A stretch of DNA of 64,000 nucleotides from Pedobacter rhodius (GTDB taxonomy: Bacteria > Bacteroidota > Bacteroidia > Sphingobacteriales > Sphingobacteriaceae): positions 806,001 to 870,000 of the forward strand of contig NZ_JAPWGL010000003.1 of the NCBI RefSeq assembly GCF_027213645.1. Reading direction: 5' to 3'. Both the position numbers and the translations under genes were made by a program. How positions within the stretch are numbered: position 1 is the stretch's first letter; each line of letters opens with the position of its first letter. Below the pieces are notes generated by a model. That model was not told where the DNA came from. It saw only the letters and a list, made by a program, of their open reading frames with translations, and did not search any database. Of the stretch, positions 55,762 through 64,000 are shown piece after piece.

Positions 55762-56931
55762 ATGCTAAAATACTTTTCAGCCGATTGGATTTTTCCGGTA
55801 AACACTCCACCGATAAAAAATGGCGTAATTGGAGTTAGTAGCGATGGCGAAATCAAGGATGTCCTAATCGACGATGTTGCCAAAAATCTCAATTTGCAAA
55901 TTGAGAAACACAAAGGCGCAATCGTTCCGGGTTTCATCAATACACATTGCCATTTAGAATTATCGCACATGTCTGGTCAAATTCCAATGCATACGGGCCT
56001 GGTAGAATTTGTGCAAAGCATTATTAAAAGCCGAGGGGCAGATACCGAAAAAATTACTGCCGCTATGCAAAACGCGGATGCAGAAATGTTCGATAATGGT
56101 ATTGTAGCGGTCGCTGATATTTCAAATCAGATGATATCAAAAGAAATCAAGCAGCAAAGTAAAATTTATTACCACACTTTTGTAGAGGCCATGGGCTTTA
56201 ATCCAGAAAGGGCAAATGTGATTATGGATAATGCGACAGGAATAAAGAATGAATTTTCCCCGCTGCCTGCATCAGTAGTTCCACATGCACCATATTCTAT
56301 TTCTCCGGAGCTTTTAAAGTTAATAAATGATAAAGCAGAAACCGATGATACTGTAATGAGCATTCACAATCAGGAAACTACCAATGAAAATACATTCTTT
56401 GAAAGTAAAACCGGAGGTTTTTTAGAACTCTATAAATTTCTTGGTTTAGATATCCGGTTTTTCAAACCAACGGGGAAAACATCATTACAAAGCTGGTTGC
56501 CATATATTAAAAAACAGAGAACACTTTTGGTTCATAATACGGTTTCAAGTAAAGCAGATATCGAATTTGCAAAGCAAAGCCATCCAGATTTATATTGGTG
56601 TCTTTGCCCACAGGCCAATTTATACATCGAAAATACTTTGCCCGATGTTGATTTACTCATCGAAGAAAATGTTAAACTCACTTTAGGAACCGATAGTTTG
56701 GCAAGCAATCACCAATTGAATATCTTATCTGAAATGAAGACCTTGCAGCAGCATAAAAATGTGGCTTTTGAAAAGCTTTTGCTTTGGGGAACGCTTAATG
56801 GTGCTGAATTTTTGGGCGTAAATAACCGATTTGGAAGTATCGAACCTGGTAAAAAACCAGGTTTGAATCTTATTCAGTTATCAGAAGATTTTGTAATTGA
56901 AAGTGATAAAGTGATTAAATTGATATGTTAA
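55762..56931 (+). CDS. Amidohydrolase, candidate aminodeoxyfutalosine deaminase
   Basis: Metal-dependent deaminase of the SAH/chlorohydrolase branch, 389 residues. 'PGFINTHCHLELSHMSG' at about 57-73 has the HxH metal pair; 'HAPYSIS' at about 176-182, 'SIHNQET' at about 200-206 and 'LGTDSLASNHQLNI' at about 309-322 give the other His and Asp ligands. In Bacteroidota, enzymes of this type act as aminodeoxyfutalosine deaminase in menaquinone synthesis; other mqn genes are not in the window, so the substrate is uncertain. It stands alone between tRNA-Thr and a toxin-antitoxin pair. Confidence 0.78.
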   Translation: MLKYFSADWIFPVNTPPIKNGVIGVSSDGEIKDVLIDDVAKNLNLQIEKHKGAIVPGFINTHCHLELSHMSGQIPMHTGLVEFVQSIIKSRGADTEKITAAMQNADAEMFDNGIVAVADISNQMISKEIKQQSKIYYHTFVEAMGFNPERANVIMDNATGIKNEFSPLPASVVPHAPYSISPELLKLINDKAETDDTVMSIHNQETTNENTFFESKTGGFLELYKFLGLDIRFFKPTGKTSLQSWLPYIKKQRTLLVHNTVSSKADIEFAKQSHPDLYWCLCPQANLYIENTLPDVDLLIEENVKLTLGTDSLASNHQLNILSEMKTLQQHKNVAFEKLLLWGTLNGAEFLGVNNRFGSIEPGKKPGLNLIQLSEDFVIESDKVIKLIC

Positions 56932-56949
56932 GCCAAAGAACCAATCTAA

Positions 56950-56980
56950 TTTGTTCAATGATAAGTTTTACGTAATTTTG
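56950..56980 (+). promoter_or_regulatory. Promoter of the intact toxin-antitoxin pair
   Basis: TTTG at 56950-56953, a 19-nt spacer and TAATTTTG at 56973-56980 match the Bacteroidota consensus well. The antitoxin ATG (56984) begins 4 nt after the box, so the transcript would be leaderless. Confidence 0.6.
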
Positions 56981-56983
56981 AAT

Positions 56984-57181
56984 ATGGAAACATTAATAGT
57001 ACATCCTGAAAACAAAGCGCAGTTATCGGCACTTAAAGCATTTATGAAAGCTTTTAATATTTCTTTCGAAGAAAATAAACAGCCATATAATGCTGAATTT
57101 GTTGAAAAAATGAAAGTGAGTAAACAACAGGCTAAAGAAGGGAATACCATCAAAGTTAGCTTGGACGATATATGGAAATAG
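56984..57181 (+). CDS. DUF2683-type antitoxin
   Basis: 65 residues from ATG 56984; an ATG at 56951 would add 11 residues and lies upstream of the promoter box. 'METLIVHPENKAQLSALKAF' matches the antitoxin at 47344 closely and 'QPYNAEFVEKM' repeats its middle. The C-terminus 'VSLDDIWK' overlaps the toxin start. Expected to neutralise the toxin and repress the operon, from family knowledge of type II systems. Confidence 0.85.
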   Translation: METLIVHPENKAQLSALKAFMKAFNISFEENKQPYNAEFVEKMKVSKQQAKEGNTIKVSLDDIWK

Positions 57182-57432
57182 AGTTTACGCTTGTTGCATT
57201 AGAAGATTTAAACTATTTTAAAAAATCAGGAAATCAATCTGTTTTAAAAAAGATTAGAAGTCTTTTAGAGAGTATTCAGGCAACTCCATTTACCGGAATT
57301 GGCAAACCTGAGGCACTTAAGTACGAACAATCAGGAAATTGGTCTAGAAGAATTAATCAGGAACATCGTCTAGTTTACGAGGTTCGAGATAGTATCATAC
57401 CTGTCCATTCACTACGGGGGCATTATATTTAG
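57172..57432 (+). CDS. YoeB/Txe-like mRNA interferase toxin (type II TA)
   Basis: 86-residue intact toxin of the RelE/YoeB fold. 'FKKSGNQSVLKKIRSLLESI' at about 16-35, 'TGIGKPEALKY' at about 41-51 and 'NWSRRINQEHRLVYEV' at about 56-71 are typical Txe/YoeB blocks; the C-terminus 'GHYI' keeps the His-Tyr pair that in YoeB is essential for ribosome-dependent mRNA cleavage. The ATG sits inside the antitoxin's Asp-Ile-Trp codons, giving a 10-nt overlap. Same architecture as the decayed pair at 47097-47556. Confidence 0.9.
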   Translation: MEIEFTLVALEDLNYFKKSGNQSVLKKIRSLLESIQATPFTGIGKPEALKYEQSGNWSRRINQEHRLVYEVRDSIIPVHSLRGHYI

Positions 57433-57445
57433 TAAGCAATCGCTT

Positions 57446-58402
57446 ATGAACCCAATCTGCAAACTCTTCAACATAAAATACCCGATTATACAGGCCGGAA
57501 TGGTTTGGTGCAGTGGCTGGAAACTGGCATCAGCGGTTTCTAACGCGGGTGGGTTAGGCATTATTGGTGCCGGCTCGATGTACCCAGACGTATTACGTGA
57601 GCATATCCAAAAATGTAAACTTGCTACTGATAAGCCCTTTGGTGTTAATATTCCTTTATTGTATCCAAATATCCAAGATATTATCGATGTCGTAATTAAC
57701 GAAGATGTAAAAATCGTTTTTTCATCGGCTGGTAATCCGGCAACATGGACAAGCATTTTAAAAGAAAAAGGGATTACGGTTGTCCACGTTATTGCAAATA
57801 CCAAGTTCGCATTAAAAGCACAAGAGGCTGGTGTTGATGCCGTTGTTGCCGAGGGTTTCGAGGCCGGTGGACATAACGGTCGCGAGGAAACCACAACCAT
57901 GTGTTTAATCCCAATGATTAAAGCAACGGTTAAAATCCCTGTAATCGCTGCCGGTGGAATAGGCAGTGGAAAATCGATGCTGGCGGCTTTTGCACTTGGA
58001 GCCGATGCCGTTCAAATCGGTTCTGCTTTTGCTGTTGCGGAAGAATCATCTGCACACCCGGCATTTAAGAATAAAGTTATTTCATCAGCCGAGGGCGATA
58101 CGAAACTCGCCATGAAAAAACTGGTTCCAGTAAGGTTGCTGAAAAATAAATTTGCTGATGCGGTTGCACAAGCTGAGGCGGAGGGCGCTAGCCGGAATGA
58201 GCTCATGGAATTGTTAGGCAGGGCAAGAGCAAAACTCGGAATGTTTGAGGGCGACATGGAAAATGGTGAACTCGAAATCGGGCAAATATCAGCTATGCTA
58301 CAAGAAACAAAACCAGCTAAACAGATTTTAGAAGAAATTTGGGCAGAATATAGCGCAGGTTTAAAAAGATTCAAGGATTTACATGACGAATTGCAGCATT
58401 GA
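57446..58402 (+). CDS. Nitronate monooxygenase / 2-nitropropane dioxygenase family protein
   Basis: FMN-dependent TIM-barrel oxidoreductase, 318 residues. 'YPIIQAGMVWCSGWKLASAV' at about 12-31, 'AVVAEGFEAGGHNGRE' at about 132-147 with the conserved His near the flavin, and 'IPVIAAGGIGSGKSMLAAFA' at about 165-184 for phosphate binding. The family also includes FabK enoyl-ACP reductases, so the substrate (nitronate or enoyl-ACP) is not certain. Begins 13 nt after the toxin stop. Followed by its own-looking promoter for acylphosphatase. Confidence 0.82.
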   Translation: MNPICKLFNIKYPIIQAGMVWCSGWKLASAVSNAGGLGIIGAGSMYPDVLREHIQKCKLATDKPFGVNIPLLYPNIQDIIDVVINEDVKIVFSSAGNPATWTSILKEKGITVVHVIANTKFALKAQEAGVDAVVAEGFEAGGHNGREETTTMCLIPMIKATVKIPVIAAGGIGSGKSMLAAFALGADAVQIGSAFAVAEESSAHPAFKNKVISSAEGDTKLAMKKLVPVRLLKNKFADAVAQAEAEGASRNELMELLGRARAKLGMFEGDMENGELEIGQISAMLQETKPAKQILEEIWAEYSAGLKRFKDLHDELQH

Positions 58403-58427
58403 ATATCTGTATAAACATTTGGTTTAC

Positions 58428-58435
58428 TAACTTTG
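58428..58435 (+). promoter_or_regulatory. Candidate -7 box (TAACTTTG) of acyP
   Basis: Exact TAnnTTTG match 23 nt before the acylphosphatase ATG at 58459, with a TTG at 58399-58401 at about the -33 distance. Confidence 0.5.
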
Positions 58436-58458
58436 CAACATTTCAAATTTTAACATGA

Positions 58459-58731
58459 ATGAAGCACCTCGATATTAAGATTACCGGAAAAGTTCAGGGC
58501 GTTGGCTTTAGAGAAACGACTAAAATTGTGGCTAACCAGATGATGGTTCAGGGCTTTGTTAGAAATGAAAAAGATGGATCTGTTTATATTGAAGCCGAAG
58601 GTGAAGACATTTTTCTGGAAGAATTTATAAACTGGTGCCATGAAGGGCCAGACCGCTCCCGTGTGGAAAATGTTTCAGTAAGCGAGGGCGAAGTGAAAAA
58701 CTATCGTAATTTTGAAGTCTTTAAAAAGTAG
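58459..58731 (+). CDS. acyP: Acylphosphatase
   Basis: 90-residue enzyme hydrolysing acyl phosphates. 'GKVQGVGFRE' at about 10-19 is the phosphate-binding loop with catalytic Arg18, and Asn36 in 'GFVRNEKDGSV' is the other catalytic residue. Length is normal for the family. An out-of-frame ATG at 58455 is not used. The following flippase gene begins 57 nt later. Confidence 0.95.
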   Translation: MKHLDIKITGKVQGVGFRETTKIVANQMMVQGFVRNEKDGSVYIEAEGEDIFLEEFINWCHEGPDRSRVENVSVSEGEVKNYRNFEVFKK

Positions 58732-58787
58732 CAAGACAGCTAGCACTGTGCTCATCTTGATACCTGATACTTTTATCTCGATACTAA

Positions 58788-60275
58788 ATGTCTGTATATA
58801 AAAAGTTTCTCGGGCAAACAATGGTTTATGGCATCAGTACCATAGTTTCCCGTTTGCTGAACTTTATTTTAACGCCAATCTTTACCAGAACCTATGCTGC
58901 AGCTGCTTATGGCATTTTTACCAAAATGTATAGCTATGCTTCATTAATTAATGCTGTTTTAGCATTCGGTATGGAGACAACTTTTTTTCGATACCTGAAT
59001 AAGCATGAAGATAAAAAACAGCAGGTTTACAACAATTCCTTTTTAGTAATTGCTTTCATTTCTTCATTATTTTTAATTACCGGCCTGATTTTCACCGATT
59101 CAATTACAAAATGGCTGTTAAATAATAACATGTCGCAATTTCAAGACCAGCGGCGCTATGTACAATATTTTTTGTGGTTATTGTTTTCCGATGCAATCTG
59201 TGTTATTCCTTTTGCTAAGCTGAGGGCCGATGGAAAACCATTTCGGTATAGCTTACTGAAATTTCTAAATATTTTAACCTATGTTTCTGTTTGTTTGTTT
59301 TTCATTTATGGTATTCCGGCGATAATTAAACACGATTTACCCGGCGCAAATTTTTTCAAGGACTTTTTTAGAGCGAAATGGATTGGTTATGTATTTATCG
59401 CAAATCTTATTGCAAGTGCCCTTACTTTTATTTTACTTATTCCCGAGTTTTTAAAACTCCAGTTGAAATTCGATAAAGCATTATTTATGACCATGCTTTC
59501 GTACAGCTGGCCGGTATTGGTCGCGAATTTATCATTTATCATTAATGAGAATCTCGATAAAATTTTGCTTGATAAATATTCTACAGAAGTTCAGGTGGGT
59601 ATTTATGGAGCGGTATGCAAAATCGCAATTTTCATGAGCATTTTTAATACTGCATTTCGATTGGGCGCAGAACCATTCTTTTTCAGTCATGCAAAAAATG
59701 CGAATGCTAAACAAACTTATGCAGCAATCCTGCAGTATTTTGTCATTGCGCTCACACTTTTATTTGTTGCTCTGGTTGCCAATATTGAAGTATTAAAGTA
59801 TTTCATCAGCAGGGATGAAGCGCATAGAGCTGAATATTGGGTTGGTTTACCAGCTGTTCCTTATCTATTACTAGGGTATGTTTGTTTGGGTATTTACATG
59901 AATTTATCGGTCTGGTATCGTCTTTCAGACCAAACTCGATTTGGGTTATATATTTCACTTGTTGGAGCTTTTATCACAATCGTATTCAATATTTTGCTTA
60001 TCCCAAAATATGGCTATATGGGTTCTGCCTGGGTTTCGATGGCGGCCTATGCCACCATGACGCTTATATCTTACATCCTCGGACAGAAATATTACCCCAT
60101 TCCTTATAACCTAAAAAAGATTTTAGCTTACATCACCGTTTCAACTGTAATAGTTTTCGCTTCATTTTTTATCTTTAACAGGAATATTTACATCGGTAAT
60201 GCCATGCTTATTGCTTTCGTTGCGGGTATCGCTTATTTCGAAAAGAAAGATTTGATGAAAATGCTGAAAAGATAG
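58788..60275 (+). CDS. Polysaccharide flippase / lipid II flippase-like membrane protein
   Basis: MOP-superfamily transporter, 495 residues with about 14 helices. 'FLGQTMVYGISTIVSRLLNF' at about 6-25 then 'LTPIFTRTYAAAAYG' is the common N-terminal block of O-antigen flippases, and the C-terminal polysaccharide-biosynthesis domain is present. It lies away from the two polysaccharide loci, next to dut, a conserved order in Bacteroidota. Possibly a general or peptidoglycan-precursor flippase rather than an O-antigen one; that is inference. Confidence 0.8.
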   Translation: MSVYKKFLGQTMVYGISTIVSRLLNFILTPIFTRTYAAAAYGIFTKMYSYASLINAVLAFGMETTFFRYLNKHEDKKQQVYNNSFLVIAFISSLFLITGLIFTDSITKWLLNNNMSQFQDQRRYVQYFLWLLFSDAICVIPFAKLRADGKPFRYSLLKFLNILTYVSVCLFFIYGIPAIIKHDLPGANFFKDFFRAKWIGYVFIANLIASALTFILLIPEFLKLQLKFDKALFMTMLSYSWPVLVANLSFIINENLDKILLDKYSTEVQVGIYGAVCKIAIFMSIFNTAFRLGAEPFFFSHAKNANAKQTYAAILQYFVIALTLLFVALVANIEVLKYFISRDEAHRAEYWVGLPAVPYLLLGYVCLGIYMNLSVWYRLSDQTRFGLYISLVGAFITIVFNILLIPKYGYMGSAWVSMAAYATMTLISYILGQKYYPIPYNLKKILAYITVSTVIVFASFFIFNRNIYIGNAMLIAFVAGIAYFEKKDLMKMLKR

Positions 60276-60362
60276 TACTTGCTGAGTTGTTTTATTGTTG
60301 ATAAAGGTGGCTTTCTGAAATTTTGGCTATTGACCATTAACTATCAACCTTAACTGTGAAAA

Positions 60363-60797
60363 ATGAATATCAAAATTATCAACAAATCTGAGCATCCTTT
60401 GCCGCAATATGAAACCACCCATGCTGCGGGGATGGATTTAAAAGCATTTATTACGGCAGAAATTACACTTAAACCTTTACAACGATTACTCATTCCAACT
60501 GGTTTGTTTATCGAATTACCTATTGGTTACGAAGCGCAAATCAGGCCAAGAAGTGGTTTGGCTTATAAGCATGGAATTAGTATTGTAAATTCTCCCGGAA
60601 CGATTGATGCAGATTACCGCGGAGAGCTAAAAGTTTTATTGGTCAATTTATCAGATACCGATTTCAAAATCGTTAATGGTGATAGAATTGCGCAGATGGT
60701 GGTGGCTAAACATGAAACAGTAACCTGGCAAGCTGTTGAGGTACTTAGCGAAACAAATAGAGGCGAAGGTGGCTACGGGCATACAGGAAAAGGTTAA
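60363..60797 (+). CDS. dut: dUTP diphosphatase
   Basis: Trimeric dUTPase cleaving dUTP to dUMP and PPi. 144 residues. 'AGMDLKAF' at about 22-29 (motif 1), '[12 protein letters not shown]' at about 63-74 (motif 2), '[11 protein letters not shown]' at about 80-90 (motif 3, catalytic Asp/Tyr), 'GDRIAQMVV' at about 107-115 (motif 4), and '[10 protein letters not shown]' near the C-terminus (motif 5) are all intact. Confidence 0.97.
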   Translation: MNIKIINKSEHPLPQYETTHAAGMDLKAFITAEITLKPLQRLLIPTGLFIELPIGYEAQIRPRSGLAYKHGISIVNSPGTIDADYRGELKVLLVNLSDTDFKIVNGDRIAQMVVAKHETVTWQAVEVLSETNRGEGGYGHTGKG

Positions 60798-60885
60798 TGA
60801 TAGCATTAGAGAATGATTGATTGAGGGAATAAAACTTCGCCAAATATTCACTCATTCGAATTTAATTCATTCAAATTTCAATTTT

Positions 60886-62574
60886 ATGATTAGAGGATAT
60901 ATTTTTCTTGCCATTATTACCTTTAGCCTTAAAGCTAACGGACAAATGAATTCTGCTTCAAATCGTGATAGTAACATGGTAAAGCAATTATTTTTTGCTG
61001 GTTTGAAAGAAAAAATGGCTGATAACTATGTTGGCGCAACAAGTAACTTCAATAAGGTTTTAAGCATGGATCCTGCTAATCATGCAGCCTATTTCGAATT
61101 GGCGAGTGCAAATCTCCGCCAGGATAAACTGGCCGAGGCCGAACTGAACATTAAACAAGCCGTTAAATTAAATCCGGATAATAAATGGTATTTACGATTA
61201 CAGGGCGAAGTTTACAAGCGCAGCAATAAAATGTCCGAATTGATTGCTGTTTTTAATCAGTTAATTCAAATCGATCCGGGTAACGATGCTTATTATTTTG
61301 ATAAAGCGAATGCACAATTTCTCGCTAACGAGCCTGAGGAGGCCCAAAAAACCTATGGTATTATCGAGAAAAAATTTGGCGAGTCGGCTGCATTAACGAA
61401 TGCAAAGAGACGTTTTCAGCAAAATGGCCAGGCGAGTGACAGTGACATTGTAAAGTTGTTGGAAGGCAATCAGGCCGATGTAAAAAATTATCTATATGCC
61501 GCCGGTTTACTGCTGCAGAAGAATAATGAAGCAGAAGCTTTAAAAGTTTTGCAAAAAGCGAAGGATTTAGCGCCAAATAACTTTGAGGTAAACTTAGGTT
61601 TAGCCGATGTTTATCGTAAGCAAAAAAATGATGATGCCGCTTTTGCAGCATTAAAACTGGCTTTTGAAGATGGTGAAATGCCTTTAAGTGAAAAGGTAAA
61701 GATAATTGCAGCACTGTTCCCGAACCTTAACCAGCCTATCGTTGCAAAAAATGTAACCGAATTAAGTAAACTTGTTGCAGAAAAAAATCCTGCTGATGCA
61801 AAAGCCCTGGCACTTTACGGCGATGTTTTATATCAGCAAAATAAATTGAAAGAGGCATTGGTTCAGTATCAATCTGCGCTCAAACTTAATGAACAGGTAT
61901 ATGCAGTTTGGGAACAGGTTATCAATATTCAAACTTTACTCGGTCATTATGCAGACGCGGTAAAAATTGGCGATGAAGCGCTGGCTGTTTATCCAAATCA
62001 GGCCAGTTTATATTATTATATGGCCTATGCTTTATACAAAACCGGAAAATATGATGTTGCCCAGAGTAATTTAAAAAACGCACTTCAGTTAGATGTGGAT
62101 AATAAAAGTTTGCAGGCGCAGGTGTACGCATTACAGGGTGATATATACATCAATCAGAATAACTTCGCATTGGCTAAAACTGCCTTCGAAAAAGCGATTG
62201 TAACCGAGCCAGATAACTACCTCATCATGAATAATTATGCTTATTACCTGGCATTAAAAAATGATGATTTGGTAAAAGCAGCCAGGTATGCAGAAATTGC
62301 AGCGAATGCAATGCCCGAAAATTCTTCTGTAGCAGATACCTATGCGTATATTTTATTTAAACAGCAAAAGTATGATTTAGCAAAAACCTGGATTGAAAAA
62401 GCCCTGCAAAACAATAGCAATAAGAATGGTGTTTACCTGGAACGTTATGGTGATATTCTGTTCATGAAAGGTGATAAAGAAGCTGCCCTAATCCAATGGC
62501 AAAAAGCAAAAGACGCCGGCAATGGGTCTGACCTATTAAATAAAAAGATAAATGAAAAAAAATATTTTAAATAG
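60886..62574 (+). CDS. Secreted tetratricopeptide-repeat protein
   Basis: 562 residues from ATG 60886, which begins a signal peptide (MIRGYIFLAIITFSLKANGQ); an ATG at 60817 would precede a non-signal extension. The rest is a run of TPR units with the W/L-G-Y-A-F-A-P pattern ('GATSNFNKVLSMDPANHAAYFELA', trimmed here, at about 47-70, and many more to the C-terminus). No enzyme domain. Likely a periplasmic scaffold for the envelope; overlaps the DUF4292 gene by 23 nt, so translation is coupled. Confidence 0.85.
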   Translation: MIRGYIFLAIITFSLKANGQMNSASNRDSNMVKQLFFAGLKEKMADNYVGATSNFNKVLSMDPANHAAYFELASANLRQDKLAEAELNIKQAVKLNPDNKWYLRLQGEVYKRSNKMSELIAVFNQLIQIDPGNDAYYFDKANAQFLANEPEEAQKTYGIIEKKFGESAALTNAKRRFQQNGQASDSDIVKLLEGNQADVKNYLYAAGLLLQKNNEAEALKVLQKAKDLAPNNFEVNLGLADVYRKQKNDDAAFAALKLAFEDGEMPLSEKVKIIAALFPNLNQPIVAKNVTELSKLVAEKNPADAKALALYGDVLYQQNKLKEALVQYQSALKLNEQVYAVWEQVINIQTLLGHYADAVKIGDEALAVYPNQASLYYYMAYALYKTGKYDVAQSNLKNALQLDVDNKSLQAQVYALQGDIYINQNNFALAKTAFEKAIVTEPDNYLIMNNYAYYLALKNDDLVKAARYAEIAANAMPENSSVADTYAYILFKQQKYDLAKTWIEKALQNNSNKNGVYLERYGDILFMKGDKEAALIQWQKAKDAGNGSDLLNKKINEKKYFK

Positions 62575-63346
62575 CCTGTTTATTTTAGCAGCTGTATTTT
62601 TGGTAACCGCATGCAAACCTAAAAAGGAAATTGTAGTTGCGCCTGCAAAAACACCGGAAACAAAAACTGATAATTCTAAAGCAGAAGCCTTAACCTTATT
62701 AAATAATAAACAATTAAAATTTAATACCTTATCATTAAAAGCAAAAGCAACACTTGATATAAATGGTGAAGCGAATGAGGTTACCATGAATTTCCGTATG
62801 AAAGATAAGGAAACCATTTGGGTTAGCATTACCGCATTGGGTGGTTTGGCGGAAGTTGCAAGGGCACTGATTACACCCGATAGCATCAAAATTCAAAATA
62901 AGCTGAAGAGCGAATACCTTAAAAAACCTTTTAGTTATATTTATAATTTCACGAATAAACAAGTTAACTTTAATACGCTTCAAGCGGTATTAACGGGTAA
63001 TGCCATGGGCGAGTTTCTTACCGATAAATCGGATGTAAAACAAGAAAATGGCATGTGGGTAGTTTCTGGCACTCAAGAAAATTTGGCTTATAAATTGTTA
63101 TTTAATACCTTACTCAGGGTTGCAGAAACCAATCTTAATGATGCTAAAAGCGGACAGGCTTTAAAGGTAACTTACTCCGATTATCAGAAACTCAACGAAT
63201 TCTTATTCCCGGGCGCTTTAAAAATCAATACACTTTCTGGTGCTAAGAAAATTAATATCGATTTGCAGTATGTAAAAATAGATGGCAATGTTCCTGTCGA
63301 TTTTCCGTTTACTGTACCAAAGAGGTATACCCTGGTAAATAAGTAA
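62552..63346 (+). CDS. DUF4292 lipoprotein
   Basis: 264-residue lipoprotein with lipobox Cys21 (VTACK). The core from about 45 is beta-rich ('NTLSLKAKATLDINGEANEV', 'MNFRMKDKETIWVSITALGG') as in DUF4292 proteins, a family of unknown function with a LolA/LolB-like flavour. Located between a TPR protein and an EnvC-like protein, so a role in the cell envelope or lipoprotein traffic is plausible but unproven. Confidence 0.82.
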   Translation: MKKNILNSLFILAAVFLVTACKPKKEIVVAPAKTPETKTDNSKAEALTLLNNKQLKFNTLSLKAKATLDINGEANEVTMNFRMKDKETIWVSITALGGLAEVARALITPDSIKIQNKLKSEYLKKPFSYIYNFTNKQVNFNTLQAVLTGNAMGEFLTDKSDVKQENGMWVVSGTQENLAYKLLFNTLLRVAETNLNDAKSGQALKVTYSDYQKLNEFLFPGALKINTLSGAKKINIDLQYVKIDGNVPVDFPFTVPKRYTLVNK

Positions 63347-63444
63347 CTCCCCGTTCTTCATGAAGTTTGGGTGAAGAACAATTTTCTTTTGGCCCTGATG
63401 CCTTTGGTATATCAATTTTAATATTTTTTACTACAAAATTTTTA

Positions 63445-63452
63445 TACTTTTG
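63445..63452 (+). promoter_or_regulatory. Candidate -7 box (TACTTTTG) of the EnvC-like gene
   Basis: Exact TAnnTTTG match ending 5 nt before ATG 63458. A TTTG at 63403-63406 is 38 nt upstream, further than usual. If used, the mRNA would be leaderless. Confidence 0.4.
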
Positions 63453-63457
63453 GCTTA

Positions 63458-64000
63458 ATGAAGCTACATAAACTTGTATTTATTCTGTTTTTAAGTGTGT
63501 TTACCTTGTCGGTTTCGGCTCAGACAGCAAACGAACTCAGAAGAAAGAAAGAGGCTATCGAACGTGATATTGAGCAACTTCAAAAAAGCCTGAACAAAAC
63601 AGCAAATGGTAAAAAACTGACGTTGCAGCAAATTAATGTTATAAATGCTCAAATCAGATTGCGCCAGGATAAAATCGGAACCATTAATTCTGAAATAAAA
63701 AACCTAGATAACCAAATCTCTCAGAACACAAATACCGTACATACATTACAAGGTCAGTTAGGCGATCTTAAAAAAGAATATGCAGGCATGATTCGCTTTG
63801 CGCAGCGCAACAGGAACTCATATGATAAAATGATGTTTATTTTTGCTGCAAAAGATTTTAATCAGGCTTATAAAAGAATAAAATATTTACAGCAGTTTAG
63901 TCAATACCGTAAAAAACAGGCTGGCTACATTGAGAATACCCAGCAAGATCTGAATGGAAAAATCAAAGTTCTGGATAGGACATTGAAGGCGAAAAGTGAT
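63458..64000 (+). CDS. EnvC-like murein hydrolase activator (3' partial)
   Basis: N-terminal 181 residues of a secreted coiled-coil protein; the window ends inside it. Signal peptide 'MKLHKLVFILFLSVFTLSVSAQ', then a coiled coil rich in K, E, Q, L and I ('ERDIEQLQKSLNKT', 'IKNLDNQISQNTNTVHTLQG'). This is the start of EnvC/NlpD-type proteins, which carry a C-terminal M23 (LytM) domain outside the window. They activate amidases during cell division. Family call rests on the N-terminal pattern only. Confidence 0.75.
   Translation, partial: MKLHKLVFILFLSVFTLSVSAQTANELRRKKEAIERDIEQLQKSLNKTANGKKLTLQQINVINAQIRLRQDKIGTINSEIKNLDNQISQNTNTVHTLQGQLGDLKKEYAGMIRFAQRNRNSYDKMMFIFAAKDFNQAYKRIKYLQQFSQYRKKQAGYIENTQQDLNGKIKVLDRTLKAKSD

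Noticed and set aside
56843-56863. Terminator-like hairpin AACCTGGT-5 nt-ACCAGGTT
   Set aside because: It lies inside the amidohydrolase coding region and is explained by the codons; no T-run follows.

Overview
The window looks like chromosome of a Bacteroidota bacterium, most likely Sphingobacteriaceae (Pedobacter-like). This placement is inferred from AT-rich DNA, weak Shine-Dalgarno sequences, TAnnTTTG promoter boxes upstream of several genes, the order flippase-dut-TPR-DUF4292-EnvC, and families such as DUF2683, DUF4292 and Wzi/RemB-like porins. It is not proven, because no 16S rRNA gene is present.

Positions 1-39229 are one polysaccharide super-locus made of two adjacent Wzx/Wzy-type systems. 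Locus A (1 to about 16.9 kb, + strand, nearly all genes overlapping or within 30 nt) holds an SLBB export protein (5' end outside the window), a kinase-less Wzz, a Wzx flippase, a Wzy polymerase, six glycosyltransferases, an initiation trio (SDR, WbpL/WecA-like phosphosugar transferase, WbpM/PglF-like 4,6-dehydratase), a Wzi/RemB-like outer-membrane protein and a methyltransferase. A polysaccharide deacetylase faces it on the minus strand. Locus B (17.9-39.2 kb, + strand) holds a Wzi porin, a Wza lipoprotein, a Wzc tyrosine kinase, a CDP-3,6-dideoxyhexose pathway (DdhD-like reductase, RfbF, RfbG, RfbH, a final SDR reductase and a small cupin), GT2/GT8/GT4 transferases, its own Wzx and Wzy, an acetyltransferase and its own initiating polyprenyl-phosphate hexose-1-phosphate transferase. 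Each locus therefore has its own initiation, flipping, polymerisation, length-control and export genes.

From 39.3 to 50.2 kb lie housekeeping genes, mostly on the minus strand: dxs, scpA(+), glyA(+), a beta-helix lipoprotein, comF, rlmN, a DUF2683 antitoxin beside a decayed YoeB-like toxin, an RluF-type pseudouridine synthase, a DinB-family protein and a WYL regulator. From 50.5 to 55.2 kb there is a signalling region: a hybrid histidine kinase with receiver and HPt domains, a convergent NtrC-type response regulator, and two tandem small secreted proteins.

From 55.5 kb to the end come tRNA-Thr(TGT), an amidohydrolase, an intact DUF2683/YoeB-like toxin-antitoxin pair paralogous to the decayed one, a nitronate monooxygenase-like protein, acylphosphatase, a second-type flippase, dut, a TPR protein, a DUF4292 lipoprotein and the start of an EnvC-like murein hydrolase activator (cut by the window end). 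Gaps between genes are all shorter than about 300 bases; those with visible promoters, terminators or repeats are annotated. No rRNA, CRISPR array or insertion sequence was seen.
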